Positions 11,427 to 23,654 are shown, counted from the stretch's first letter. The stretch: 64,000 nucleotides of DNA from Cordilura impudica (GCA_963682025.1 OY821518.1:226653070-226717069), one strand, 5' to 3'. Made by a program: numbers and translations. The notes: generated by a model not told the origin, from the letters alone.

Positions 11427-12075
11427 AATCCGATGTCATTCTACAAATTTGTTAACTCTAAGAGAAAAACTAAGGGCTATCCTGTTGTTATGAAATTCTC
11501 ACATAATGAATCCTGTGATGATATTATTGTATGCAATTTATTTGCTGACTTCTTCTCTACTTTTTACTCAGATAAAACTTTTAATGATTCTAATATCTGC
11601 TCATATACACTGACTGCTGCTCAAATGATATTCATTCATTCGCTTTCTATGACTGTGGTTTCTAATGAATTGCAAAAACTTAAATTTTCCTACAACAGTG
11701 GTCCAGATAAAATTCCGTCTTGTATTTCAATAAAATGTGTTGATGTTTTACCTGTACCGTTAATACTCATGTTTAATACGTCAATTAAAAATGGTTATTT
11801 TCCCAATATGTGGAAAGATTCATTCATTATTCCACTAATCAAATCTGGCAACAAGGCTGATATTACTAATCATCGTTGAATTGCTAAATTAAGTATTAGA
11901 CTTAAAATTTTTGAAAAAATTATAACGGATTATCTATACTATCAAGTAAATACCTTAATTTATCCCTTCCAACATGGTTTCCAAAAAAGATGTTCAAGCT
12001 CTACAAATCTATTACAATTTACTACAATTTTCAATCGTGGTTTTCTTGAATGCAAACAAGCAGATGCAATTTATA
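11427..12075 (+). pseudogene. Jockey-type non-LTR retrotransposon, linker and RT start (copy 1)
   Basis: The frame reads FYKFVNSKRKTKGYP, FADFFSTFYS, LKFSYNSGPDKIP, SFIIPLIKSGNKADITNHR, then after a stop at 11878 continues IAKLSIRLKIFEKIITDYL and FQHGFQKRCSSSTNLL. This is the region before RT motif A in jockey/CR1-like elements. It stops at ADAIY, where the truncated foldback element begins. One in-frame stop disables it. This copy lacks the RT end because the tandem duplication breakpoint lies inside the foldback element. Confidence 0.8.
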
Positions 12076-12739
12076 GCATAATTCCGCAATACTCGAGATT
12101 CGCCCTATTCGAGCTGTTCGAATAGTTAACGAAAAATTAACATTTTTCATATTAGAAAGCATGGAAAAAGATAAATATAAGTATTTAGTATAACAAATGT
12201 TGCATCATACAAGTACCAAGAATATCGTACTTAAATTTTACTTGAATCGGACTGTCCTACTGGCGTTGGCAAACTACTACTCGAAAAAGTTCGACGCCTT
12301 TCCGTAAAAATGTATGAAAATATTAACTTCATAGATGTTTGACTTAATTAAAAAAAAAATTCCGAGAATACATGGTATGATTTTATATATTTTGAAGTCA
12401 GTTATACTGATAGATTACCCTCCTGAAATATTAAAACATTCTGATGAAAACTATGGAGAGGCTAACTTCCACTCAAATGTATTAAAATATGATCTTCGTT
12501 TATGTTTGATGCCTAGTTACAAAAAATTGTTCCAGAACACTTGGCAGAACCTCTTAGCATTTTAGTCTGAATATATGTAGAGAATATGTTTTCAAAATTT
12601 CAAAGCATTTCAACAAAAATGTTGACGTGTGGGAATAACTACTCGAAAAAGTTCGGAAATTGTGCAAAAAGTGTAAAAAAAAATAAAAAAAATTTGTTTT
12701 TAATTTTTTTGACTGTCTGTAATTGACTATATTCAGAGA
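12076..12739 (+). mobile_element. Foldback element, truncated left arm (copy 1)
   Basis: Identical to the first 664 bases of the foldback element starting at 14923. It starts GCATAATTCCGC and contains two CTACTCGAAAAAG-type units. It is cut at the tandem duplication junction at 12740. Confidence 0.88.
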
Positions 12740-12756
12740 TTACAAGATAATTTTGA

Positions 12757-13422
12757 AAATTCATCACACGACATGTTCAGATTGGCTTTAATTTTAATTG
12801 CACACAGCAATGTTTCAACAAGTAGTTGACTTTTGCTTTTGTCCAATAATTAAATATTAGGCTGAAAACGCGTTCGTTGTCTGCGTTTGTACCAGGTAGC
12901 GTCATTATATATTTTATTGCGACCATTACATATTTAAAATTTATTTCGGAGGTTTTTAAAATCTGAACAATGAATTCCCACCGCCTGGTTCTTGTTGTTC
13001 TCCCCAAGAACTATATTTTTCAATTAATATTTGCTCAATTATTTTAAAAGAATCGTAAAGTTCATTGTTATCACATAGGTCGTCACTGTTTTCTTTAATT
13101 AATTGAAAAATTTGTTTTGGGGCTTTAACGAAATCCGTATATAAAAAATCCTTGCCATTTAAAGCTAAATATTGAAAATTTTGAGCATTTTCAAAAAATC
13201 TCTTGGACCATGGATACATGGATATGTAATTAATGCAAGATAAAAATGGTTTGCTTTTGCTTCTACATATTCTCTTTTCAGTAGACCCTCCTTTTCCAGT
13301 TTCTGCAACAGATTATCCGCTGCAAATGGAATAAATGTATCGTTTAAACGATCATAAATTTTTTCCTTAAATTGTAGAAAAGAGACGTATCTTCGATTGC
13401 AGTTATATCGCTCTTTCTGATT
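12757..13422 (-). pseudogene. hAT-family transposase fragment (copy 2)
   Basis: Duplicate of 9910-10575, with the same frames, stops and LPGTNADNERVFS dimerisation motif. No independent evidence of function. Confidence 0.65.
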
Positions 13423-14137
13423 ATACCCTATACCACTATGTGGTTTGGGTATAATGACTTTGTGCTGCTGTTTGTAACAACCAAAAATATTTGACCTAGA
13501 CCCATCTTTAATTATACCGATCGAATCAGAATCACTTTTTGAGTTGATTTAACAATGTCCGTCTGTCCGTCCGTCCCTCCGTCTGTGTGTCCATGTAAAC
13601 CTTGTAATCAAACTGCAGGTCGCAAATATGAATATATTTTGATGAAATTTGGTATATGAGCTTTCATTATCCATGAGATGAACGCTATTGAAATTGGTGA
13701 GAATCGGTCCATGTTCAAACCTAGCCCCCATACAAATTACCCCTATGAAATCGACATAAATTGCCATAAGATCCAAATTGTCATATAGATCTTACTCAAA
13801 TTGGGTTTGTATGCGTTCATTAAATCCATTAATGAGTAGTCCAAAAATGATCCCTTTGGCCCCATATAGACTGCTTCCCGATCTTCACTTAAATCTATCA
13901 AAAAACAAAAATATTGCACTGATTCTTCTGAAATTTTGTATGTATTTTTGCAAAATACAAGAGACTTTACCAAACATGGTCAGGATCGGTCCATTTTTGG
14001 GCCTAGTCCACATATAGATATAGCTTCCGATATGAACTTTTTCATATCTGCAGCCAAAAAAATTAATAAAAATCCCACTCAAATTTGGTTTTTGCTTATT
14101 TTCTATGTCCAGTTAGTTGGGCCTAAGAGATAGGGTT
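13420..14137 (+). repeat. Repeat A (copy within duplication unit 2)
   Basis: Duplicate of 10573-11290. One of the two observed differences between the duplication copies lies here (13718, A instead of G). Confidence 0.85.
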
Positions 14138-14166
14138 TCAATTATAACATAACAATTATCACAATA

Positions 14167-14207
14167 AATCGCTGATGAAGGCTGAAATGCCAGAAATCGG
14201 TCCGATT
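14167..14207 (+). ncRNA. Hammerhead-ribozyme-like motif (copy 2)
   Basis: Exact duplicate of 11320-11360 through the tandem duplication, so it is not independent support for the motif. The surrounding repeat spans 14138-14272. Confidence 0.5.
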
Positions 14208-14922
14208 AGAATTCAGTGTAGTTATGAATTTTTGGAAATATATGCTTTCTTCTGCTCTACCACGCACCATTGAAATCCGATGTCATTCTACAAATTTGTT
14301 AACTCTAAGAGAAAAACTAAGGGCTATCCTGTTGTTATGAAATTCTCACATAATGAATCCTGTGATGATATTATTGTATGCAATTTATTTGCTGACTTCT
14401 TCTCTACTTTTTACTCAGATAAAACTTTTAATGATTCTAATATCTGCTCATATACACTGACTGCTGCTCAAATGATATTCATTCATTCGCTTTCTATGAC
14501 TGTGGTTTCTAATGAATTGCAAAAACTTAAATTTTCCTACAACAGTGGTCCAGATAAAATTCCGTCTTGTATTTCAATAAAATGTGTTGATGTTTTACCT
14601 GTACCGTTAATACTCATGTTTAATACGTCAATTAAAAATGGTTATTTTCCCAATATGTGGAAAGATTCATTCATTATTCCACTAATCAAATCTGGCAACA
14701 AGGCTGATATTACTAATCATCGTTGAATTGCTAAATTAAGTATTAGACTTAAAATTTTTGAAAAAATTATAACGGATTATCTATACTATCAAGTAAATAC
14801 CTTAATTTATCCCTTCCAACATGGTTTCCAAAAAAGATGTTCAAGCTCTACAAATCTATTACAATTTACTACAATTGTCAATCGTGGTTTTCTTGAATGC
14901 AAACAAGCAGATGCAATTTATA

Positions 14923-17900
14923 GCATAATTCCGCAATACTCGAGATTCGCCCTATTCGAGCTGTTCGAATAGTTAACGAAAAATTAACATTTTTCATATT
15001 AGAAAGCATGGAAAAAGATAAATATAAGTATTTAGTATAACAAATGTTGCATCATACAAGTACCAAGAATATCGTACTTAAATTTTACTTGAATCGGACT
15101 GTCCTACTGGCGTTGGCAAACTACTACTCGAAAAAGTTCGACGCCTTTCCGTAAAAATGTATGAAAATATTAACTTCATAGATGTTTGACTTAATTAAAA
15201 AAAAAATTCCGAGAATACATGGTATGATTTTATATATTTTGAAGTCAGTTATACTGATAGATTACCCTCCTGAAATATTAAAACATTCTGATGAAAACTA
15301 TGGAGAGGCTAACTTCCACTCAAATGTATTAAAATATGATCTTCGTTTATGTTTGATGCCTAGTTACAAAAAATTGTTCCAGAACACTTGGCAGAACCTC
15401 TTAGCATTTTAGTCTGAATATATGTAGAGAATATGTTTTCAAAATTTCAAAGCATTTCAACAAAAATGTTGACGTGTGGGAATAACTACTCGAAAAAGTT
15501 CGGAAATTGTGCAAAAAGTGTAAAAAAAAATAAAAAAAATTTGTTTTTAATTTTTTTGACTGTCTGTAATTGACTATATTCAGAGATTACTCATAAAAAA
15601 TTTTAAACTATTCCGATCAAAATTGTGGCGTCGGTACAGCAGTACTCGACTGATATTGGCCACTTTCTATACAAATGTGTGAAAATATGTTCTTATTTGA
15701 AGTTTGATGATATTTTCCAGAAAATTTTCCACAATGACGTAATAAAAAATTATATTCATCAGAGCTGTGTATATCAAGAGAACACTTCCTTCAGGTTTCA
15801 AAGCATTCCGCCAATAATTGAAGCTTGGAGAACTACAATTCGACAAAAAACAGAAAATAAAAAAAAAATTTTTGAAGGGTGAATATAGTTCGGCTTAAGG
15901 TCAATAAGCTAATATTTATAACAATATTCTTTTCCAATATATTTCTATCAACTTTGTTGATCATCATCAGGGATTATGTGATTAATAACAATAAGCCGAA
16001 CTATATTCACCCTTCAACAACAAAACAGGTAAACAAAAACCTTAATTATCAACAAAAAAAATTTTTTTCAAAAAAAAATATTTTTTTTTCAAAAAAAAAT
16101 ATTTTTTTTTCACTGCCCGTACTTGACCTTATTCACAGATAACTCATATAAAAAATTAAGTCATTCCGATTAAAATTGTGCTATGTGCGATTAACTACTC
16201 GAAAAAGATCAGTCACTTTCTATACAAATGTGTGAAAATTTGGTCTTATTTCAAGTTTGATGTAACTTTTAAAAAAATTTCCATCACGACTTGCTAAAAT
16301 TTTTACTATTTTTAGTTCCAGAAATATAGCGATATAATCCTCTTAAAATTTCAAAGTATTCCAACAATAATTGTGCTGTTGTCGAACTACTACTCGAAAA
16401 AGCTCGACCACTTTCCATACATATATATGAAAAAATTCACTTCATGCAAGTTTGACATCGATTTACAAAAAATATTAAAGGCACTCATGGTATAAGTTTA
16501 TGCTTTTTAAAGTTGGAAATATGAATACCTTACGTACACGAAATTTCAAAGTAATCTGACCAAAATTGTGGCTCGGACGAACTACTATTCGAAAAAGATC
16601 TGACTCTTTCAATACAAAAGTGTGAAAATTTGCTCTTATTTCTTGTTTGAGATAATTATACAGAAAATTTTTTATAATGACTTAGCCAAAAGTTATATTT
16701 TTTTAGAATTGAAACGGTAAGGAGAGTACTTATTTAAAATTTCAAACGATTCCGACAATAATTGTGGGGTGGACGAACTACTAACTACTCGAAAAAGCTC
16801 GACCACTTTCCATACAAATTTATGAAAACATTCACTCCATGGAAGTTTGACATAATTTTAAGAGATATTTTCCAAAAATACATGGTAAAAATTATTGTAG
16901 TCCCTCATACCAACAGATTATTTTCCTAAAATATTGGAGCACTTTGATGAAAGGTGTGGGGTGGGCGAACTACTACTCGAAAAAGAATGAATGAAAAAAA
17001 AAAATTAAAAAAAATTTTTTATGTTCTTTTTTCAACAATTGCAACTGACTATATCCTTGAATGACTCATTTAATTTTTTAAGCCATTCAGACTAACAATG
17101 TGCTATTGGCAACCTACTATTCGAAAAATATGAGTCAGTTTCCATACAAATATATGAAAAAATGCACTACATTCAAGTTTGAGATCGATTTACAAAAAAT
17201 ATTTAAGGCACATATCGTACAAATTTATATACTATAAAATTGCAACTAAGAGGACATTACGTCCTTGAAATTTCATAGACTTTCGGTAGTAATTGTGCTG
17301 TTGACGAATTCCTATTGGAAAAAATCAGCCTGTTTCCATACAAATATACGAAAAAATGCACTCCAACCAAGTTTGACATCCATTTACAAAAAATTTTCTA
17401 GGAACACATGGTATATAATTACACATTCTAAAATGCAAAATACGAGGACATTACGTCCTTAAAATCTCAAAGCATTCCGACAATAATTGAGCTGTTGGCG
17501 AACTACTTCTTTATAAAGATCAGCCACTTTCTATACAAATGTGTGAAAATTTGCTCTTATTTCAAGTTTGATCTAATTTTACCTTTTTCCTTCACGAATT
17601 TTTAGAAATGTATATGTTTTGAAGTTATAGATTTCAGGATATTACATCCTCAAAATTTCAAACTGTTCCAGGGAAGATTGTGGAGGCAGCGAACTTATAC
17701 TCGAAAAAAATCAGCCACTTTCAAATCTTTTCACCGAGAAACATCACTCATTTTCTATACAAATGTACGAAAATATGCCCTCTATACATTTTTAGTGTGT
17801 CAACGCCATATACAACAATTTTTCTTCTATCAATTAACTAGTTTAAAAGCAGTAACTGTGTACCTTGAATAATCGCTATAAAATTTTCTGATTTATATTT

Positions 17901-19073
17901 AGCTCGTTTTTTGAAATCTCTATGTTGAGCTCACTTTGAGAAAGATTAGTTTTGACACAACACCTGTATTTGTTATAAATTATCAATTGGTAAAAGGTTT
18001 TTCCATTAATGTCACAATTTTGGCCAGATTACTTTGAAATTCCGTGTATGAAATGTACACATACTTCCAACTTTAAAAGCATAAATTTGTACCATGTGTG
18101 CCTTAAATATTTTATGTAAACCGATGTCAAACTTGCGTGAAGTGATTTTTTTCATATATGTATGTATTTGTATGGAAAGTGGTCGAGCTTTTTCGAGCTT
18201 TTCCAATTATTGTTGGAATACTTTGAAACTTGAAGGAAGTGTTCCCTTGATATACGTCATTGTGGAAAATTTTTTGGAAAATATCATCAAGCTTCAAATA
18301 AGAGCATATTTTCACACATTTGTATAGAAAGTGGCCAATATCAGTCGAGTAGTGCTATACCGACGCCACAATTTTGATCGGAATGGTTTAAAAGCTTTTA
18401 TGAGTAATCTCTGAATATAGTCAATTACAGGCAGTGAAAAAATTAAAAACAAATTTTTTTTTAAATTTTTTACACTTTTTACATAATTTCCGAAGTTTTT
18501 CGAGTAGTTATTCCCACACGTCAACATTTTTGTCGAAATGCTTTGAAATTTTGAAAACATATTCTCTACATATATTCAGACTAAAATACTACTAAACGAA
18601 GATCATATTTTCATACATTTGAGTGGAAAGAGGATGATCTTTTTCGAGTAGTAGTTAGCCCTCTCCATAGTTTTCATCAGAATGTTTTAATATTTCAGGA
18701 GGGTAATCTATCAGTATAACTGACTTCAAAATATATAAAATCATACCATGTATTCGGGGAAAATTTTGTTTAAAATAAAGTCAAACATCTATGAAGTTAA
18801 TATTTCCATACATTTGTACTGAAAGGCATCGAGCTTTTTCGAGTAGTAGTTTGCCAACGCCAGTAGGACAGCCCAATTCAAGTGAAATTTAAGTATGATA
18901 TTCTTGGTACGTGTATGATTCAACATTTGTTATACTTATTTCAAACTTATTTTACATATTTTCAAACATGAAAAATTTTAATTTTCACTACTCGAGCTAC
19001 TCGTTAATTAAGCACCAGTAGTTCATTTACTACTCGAGTAGCTCGAGCACTCGAGCTTGACCGCGGGCTCTGG
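14923..19073. mobile_element. 4.15-kb foldback element with long inverted arms
   Basis: TTTATA (14917-14922 and 19074-19079) flanks it as a target duplication. The left arm (from about 14950 to 15860, resuming about 16130-16590) is the reverse complement of 17990-19040. Both arms are built of degenerate units of about 190 bp with CTACTCGAAAAAG and ACTTTCTATACAAATGTGTG. The outer 80-100 bp are rich in ACTCGAG/GAGCTACTCGAGT. No transposase frame was found inside, so it is non-autonomous. The design resembles FB/Galileo-like elements, but the family is not assigned. Confidence 0.88.
15874..16015. repeat. 24-bp perfect inverted repeat inside the foldback left arm
   Basis: GAAGGGTGAATATAGTTCGG plus CTTA (15874-15897) is mirrored by the exact reverse complement at 15992-16015 with a 94-bp loop. 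It interrupts the arm symmetry (absent from the right arm), so it may be a small nested insertion. Confidence 0.8.
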
Positions 19074-20049
19074 TTTATATGGAATTCAGCTAAGCTTTTG
19101 ATAAAGTCATTCATTTACAAATCGTAGCACAAGTGGATATATTCTTATTTAACCAATAGAACACAAAAAGTAGGTTCTAAAAATGATATTTCAAAGCTGA
19201 TAGATGTTATGTTGGGAGTAACTCAAGGCAGCCATTTTGAACCGCTTCTTTTTTCTTTGTTTATAAACGATCTTCCGAATGTTATTCGTTTTTCAAACAT
19301 TTTCATATATATGCGGATGACGTCAAAATTTTCTTCTATTATAATCAACACTCTGATCATGTTTTTCTCCAAAATGATTTAAATTCATTTTATTCTTGGT
19401 GTAATTTAAAGTTAATGGAGCTGAACTTTAAAAAGTGTAAATATATGCGTTTCGTCAGAAAGAGGTAGTAGATAAAATAGATAACTTTGCAGATCTTGGT
19501 GTTATATTGGATCATAAACTGAGCTTTATTCCTCATATAACACTTACTGTCAACAAAGCTAGAAATGTACTTGGTTTCATAAAACGTTGGGCTAAAGAGT
19601 TCAATCATCCCTATGTCACCAAAACTTTATATACGTCACTTGTGAGACCTATTCTGCAATATGCTTCTATAATTTGGGACCCAATCTACCAAATTCATGC
19701 CGACAGTCTGGAATCTGTGCAGAAACAATTCCTTATGTTTTGTATTTGCAGTTTAAACTTCAATCCAAGTAATCTTCCATCCTATACCAGCAGGCTCGTA
19801 CTTAGTAAGCCACCACCTTTAAAAAGCCAGAGAACTATGCTAAATTTTTCATTTCTTCTTAATATAATTAATGGTCATGTTTGTTCTGGTTTCCTGGTTA
19901 ACCATATATCATTCAACATTCCTCAACGACCAACACGTTACTTCTCGTCTTTATCTTCACAGTTCTATAGAGCTAATTATGCGAATGCAGACCCTCTCAG
20001 GAGAATGTGTATTCAATTTAATGTACTTTATGTGAAATCATTAAATGCT

Positions 20050-20415
20050 TATCAATAGGCTAGGTGATTTCTTGTTACCGATGTTTTGTTCCACCGATTT
20101 ATCCCGATTTGGACCAAACGTGTATTATTTGAAAGGTACTTCTTTTTAGCTGTTCACCAGATTTACAGATTTTTTAACTTTTTCCTTTATTCTCAGTAAA
20201 TTGCATTTAAAGTTTCTACTAACACATACATAAAATTATACATATGATATGTGTGTGTTTATTAAATTTGTTAATGTATTTGTTAATGAGTTTGTTATCT
20301 TCATTCACAATAATAATATACCAAAAAAATGTTGGTTTGTGAATTGGCTAAGTTGAGAAATAAAGTTGCCTAAAAATTGCACTCGAATTTCGTGCGCTGG
20401 AATCTGCTACTCTAA
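20050..20415 (-). repeat. Repeat C, copy 2 (inverted)
   Basis: Reverse-complement match to 2040-2404 and 56375-56718. It abuts the stop codon region of the RT pseudogene at 20058 and runs to GGAATCTGCTACT at about 20412. Confidence 0.75.
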
Positions 20416-20451
20416 ATTCATGAACAGCTATTTGCTAACATTAATTTTAAA

Positions 20452-20905
20452 ATGTTTTTCTTTGTAAATAGTGTGCAAGGATTTCCATTTTTAATTTTTC
20501 AATTTTCATTTTCCATTTTCCATTTTTCGTTTTCCATTTTACATTTTTCAATTTTCATTTTCCATTCCCCATTTTCCATTTTCCATTTTGCGTTTTCCAT
20601 TTTTCAATTTTCATTTTCCATTTTCCATTTTTCATTTTTCATTTTTAAATTTCCATTTTCCGTTTTCCATTTTTCAATTTCCTTTTTTCATTTTTCAATT
20701 TTCATTTTCGATTTTTCAATTTCATTTTCCATTTTCCATTTTATATTTTCCACTTTTCGTTTTCCATTCTCCACTTTTCGTTTTCTATTTTCATTTTTCA
20801 TTTTACAATTTTCTTTTTTCATTTTCCATTTTTAATTTTCCATTTTCTATTCTCCATTTTTCATTAACTATTTTTTTTTTCAATTTTTCATTTTCCATTT
20901 TTCGT
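20452..20905 (+). repeat. Low-complexity CATTTTC / TTTTCCA repeat
   Basis: About 450 bp of imperfect pyrimidine-rich 7-10-mer repeats (TTTTCCATTTTCAATTTTCA). The overlapping frames reading FSIFHFSF are products of the repeat and show no protein features. Confidence 0.9.
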
Positions 20906-20906
20906 T

Positions 20907-21728
20907 TTCATTATACCCTATACCACTATATGGCTTGGGTATAATGACTTTGTGCTGCTGTTTGTAACTACCAAAAATATTTGACCTAGACCCATCTTTT
21001 ATTATACCGATCGAATCAGAATCACTATCTGATTCGATTTAACGATGTCCGTCCGTCCGTCCGTCCGTCTGTGTGTCCATGTAAACTTTGTAATCAAACT
21101 GCAGGTCGCAAATATGAATATATTTTGATGAACTTTGGTATATAAGCTTCCACCGGCCATAGGATGAACGCTATTGAAATTGGTGAGAATCGGTCCATTT
21201 TCAGACCTAGCCCCCTTACAAAAAACCCCTATGAAATCGACATAAATTGCCATAAGATCCAAATTGTCATATAGATCTTAGTCAAATTGGGTTTATATAC
21301 ATTTATTACATCCATTAATGAGTAGTCTAAAAATGATCCCTATGGGACAACTCTTAGTCATAGGCTCCATATAGAGCTGCTTCCCGATCTTCACTTAAAT
21401 CTATCAAAAAAACAAAAATATTGCACTGATTCTTCTCAAATTTTGTTTGTATCAATTTTGTTTTGTTTCATCCTATGGTCGGTATAAGCTTATTTATATA
21501 CTAAATTTCATTAAAATATATTCATATTTGCCACCTGTAGTTTGATTAAAGTGTTTACATGGACACACAGACGGACGGACGGACGGACATCGCTAAATCG
21601 ACTCAGAAAGTGATTTTGAGCCGATCGGTATAATAAAAGATGGATCTAGATCAAATATTTTTGGTAGTTACAAACAGCGGCACAAAGTCATTATACCCAA
21701 ACCACATAGTGGTATAGGGTATAACTAC
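20907..21728. repeat. Repeat A, two partial copies in inverted arrangement
   Basis: A plus-strand copy (20907-21455) begins with TTATACCCTATACCACTATA. A minus-strand copy (about 21468-21728) ends with the complementary GTGGTATAGGGTATAA. Both hairpin ends face outward, so the whole segment can fold back on itself. Confidence 0.8.
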
Positions 21729-21769
21729 AATTGGCCTTACGAGCATTATAAGCATTCCTCAGTCTTAAG

Positions 21770-22100
21770 ACTAAGCCACGTACTATCGAAAGAGCTATAT
21801 TTCAAGGTTCAGAAAATACACACATCAAACGCACAATGTTCTGTTCTAAAGCAGCCAGCACATATTTTTATTTTCATATCAATTATGTGTGTTTCTAAAT
21901 ATTGTACGGTGCCGAACACAATCATGACTGTGTTTCGTTTTAATATTTCGTTATGTACACGAACATGTTTCTATCACGTATTTTTTTTTTTTCGAACATA
22001 CATAGACCACACAGATTCGAGTGTAGCTTTCTTTAAAGTTCGTTTTCTTGCACGTGTACTGCTAAAAAAAAACAGAACATGTCCTTCAATGCGTACATCT
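21770..22100. repeat. Repeat D, copy 1
   Basis: Matches the reverse complement of about 55540-55870, including ATGTGTGTATTTTC, GAACATGTTTCTATCACGTA and CTACACTCGAA-type blocks. No gene was recognised. Confidence 0.65.
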
Positions 22101-22107
22101 AAAAATT

Positions 22108-22331
22108 AAAACATCCACTCGCGATCGAAAAAATCTGAAACACCCCTATAATAACGACAACAATTGTTTCAACCAAATTTGTTAAACAAATTTAAAATAA
22201 TTCATTAGCAGTTATAAAAAAATAAAAAGTAAATAAAAAGATAGTAATAAAATAGAAAACAGAGAAATTTTATACATATGTTGTTTATGACTTAATTTCG
22301 TTTTTTTTCGATCGCGAGTTGATAATGTTTT
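22108..22331. mobile_element. Small inverted-repeat element (MITE-like), about 224 bp
   Basis: ACTCGCGATCGAAAAAA (22117-22133) is mirrored by TTTTTTCGATCGCGAGT (22303-22319), and the outer AAAACAT/ATGTTTT adds more pairing. Part of the interior (from CACCCC.ATAA to TTCATTAGCAG) recurs at 55312-55385. No target duplication is clear. Confidence 0.6.
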
Positions 22332-22736
22332 GATATTAAAAAACAAGCTTTAAACTTTATTAACAGGAAATATATTTAAAATAATTTATCTGCTTTTCTA
22401 GAAACAAATATCTTGAATTCATTAAACGTTAACAATTGTATACAACAAATTTTATATTAGGAAAATTGGCAATAATTTCAAATGAAATACTTTTATTACG
22501 CAAATTTTTCTATAAGTTAAATTTTAGAGTTCTTGGAACAAAAATTGCTTACATCTAAAGTGTTGAAAAACATTATAAAAATCTGGTTAATTTTTATTTT
22601 CACTAAAATCTATAAATAGTTGCTTAATTTTTTAGAAATAAAATGTACTTTTTGATTACAATTTTTCTTTCATATTGGCGATTATTTGTATTTATTTGGG
22701 GATAATGTTATAAAAAGTATGGCGATAACGACTTAG
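22332..22736. other. AT-rich gap, no feature seen
   Basis: Between the small inverted-repeat element and the non-LTR ORF1 fragment. Only A/T-rich sequence with no motif or open frame of note. Confidence 0.5.
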
Positions 22737-23159
22737 GATACTGGTACTGTACCAATCATTCATGAAAATGTTACACCTCTTAATTATGCTCAAGTTTTAA
22801 ATTCTTCTGCTCCTGGTTTAAATAACAATCAAAATATACATATCCCGCTGAGATTTATACCTCCAAAGAAAACTATATTTGTATCCCGCTTAGCTTCAGA
22901 AACTTCTGTTGAAGATTTAGAATTCTATATAAAATCTAAAATCGATTCGAATGCACTGATTTCAACGTATAAGTTCAATTATTCTCAACCGAGAACTATC
23001 ACCTCATTTAAAATTATTGTCCCAGCTGATCTCTTCGATATTATACTTAATCCTGTTTTTTGGCCCGTTAGTACACTTGTCCGTGAATATCAATACAAAG
23101 AAAATCCAATAAAAGCTGTTCATCTTCCGCTAAGAAATTTAAATGCTCTAAAAAACTAA
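22737..23159 (+). pseudogene. Non-LTR retrotransposon ORF1 C-terminal fragment
   Basis: An open 141-codon frame without a Met start. It reads VPIIHENVTPLNYAQVLN, then KKTIFVSRLASETSVEDLEF, then TSFKIIVPADLFDIIL and FWPVSTLVREYQ, ending with TAA at 23157-23159. This pattern (vSRL..eTs.edl...SFk..vp...f...l.p.fWP.g..vR.f) is the ORF1 (gag-like nucleic-acid-binding) C-terminal domain of insect jockey-like elements. Endonuclease remains follow about 30 bp downstream on the same strand, as expected for one element. The N-terminal part is missing. Confidence 0.7.
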
Positions 23160-23189
23160 CTACTCTTCATGATAACTAAATATCTATAA

Positions 23190-23650
23190 TTTACCAAAAT
23201 GTTCGTCTCTGCTTAAACACAGCTTTGATTTCTCGTTATTGTTCTTACTGAAACCTGGTTAAAAAGAAATGTCTTCAACGCTGGGATATTATGTTCATAT
23301 TTACAGACTTGACAGAGAAACCGAAACAATTGGTGGTGGTGTTCTAATTGCTGTCTCCTGTCAACTATCATCTGAAGAAATACGTCTTGATTCTTTTCCA
23401 AATATTGAAATTATTGGTGTTATGTTAAAACTAAATAAAAAAAAAAAAAAAAGTTTTTATTACATGCTCCTACATACCTCCTGATTCTGATCAATCGACT
23501 TATAATGAACAATTTGAATCAATAAAATCAGTTGTAACAAAGGCTAACCCTGAAGATTCTGTACTTGTTTTTGGTGACTTTAATCTGCCGTTAATATCAT
23601 GGACATTTTTAATTAATTCTTTTTACTACACTCCTACGGTGTCAAATGAA
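23190..23650 (+). pseudogene. Non-LTR retrotransposon endonuclease fragment
   Basis: Remains of an apurinic-like (EEP) endonuclease: VLTETWLKRNVFN near 23235, RLDRETETIGGGVLIAVS from about 23310, and after an A-rich frameshift near 23440, DSVLVFGDFNLPLISW at about 23560. ETWL and GDFN are the metal-binding and catalytic motifs of this domain, which nicks the target DNA for target-primed reverse transcription. At least two frameshifts disable it. A repeat B copy follows directly and interrupts the frame. Confidence 0.75.
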
Positions 23651-23654
23651 GATA

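Larger units (their letters stand above)
9893..12739. repeat. 2847-bp tandem duplication, copy 1
   Basis: The next 2847 bases (12740-15586) repeat this block almost perfectly. I found only two differences: 10871 G versus 13718 A, and 12030 T versus 14877 G. Both breakpoints carry TTAC (9893, 12740, 15587), i.e. 4 bp of microhomology. The unit contains a hAT fragment, repeat A, the ribozyme-like repeat, an RT fragment and the first 664 bp of the foldback element. Confidence 0.93.
12740..15586. repeat. 2847-bp tandem duplication, copy 2
   Basis: Second copy of the 9893-12739 block. Its right end lies inside the left arm of the complete foldback element, which continues to 19073, so the duplication is younger than the foldback insertion. 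Confidence 0.93.
14274..20058 (+). pseudogene. Jockey-type non-LTR reverse transcriptase, split by a foldback element
   Basis: The left part (14274-14922) is the linker and RT start, with a stop at 14725. The right part (19074-20058) resumes in RT motif A. Removing 14923-19073 and one TTTATA copy gives ADAIYMEFS*AFDKV, the expected motif A apart from one nonsense codon. The next motifs are LGVTQGSHFEPLLFSLFIND and, after a frameshift, YADDVKIF at 19310. Then come NLKLMELNFKKCKYM and, from 19507, a clean 183-codon stretch (LDHKLSFIPHI, LYTSLVRPILQYASIIWDP) of the RT C-terminus. Several stops and frameshifts make it a pseudogene. The 3' end meets repeat C. Confidence 0.85.

Noticed and set aside
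10702..14133. Open frames on both strands inside repeat A (for example 75 and 79 codons) as small genes
   Set aside because: They recur only because the repeat and the tandem block recur; other repeat A copies break them.
20452..20944. Overlapping frames of 127 and 118 codons reading FSIFHFSF
   Set aside because: Produced by a low-complexity TTTTCCATTTTC repeat; hydrophobic and open in two frames at once.
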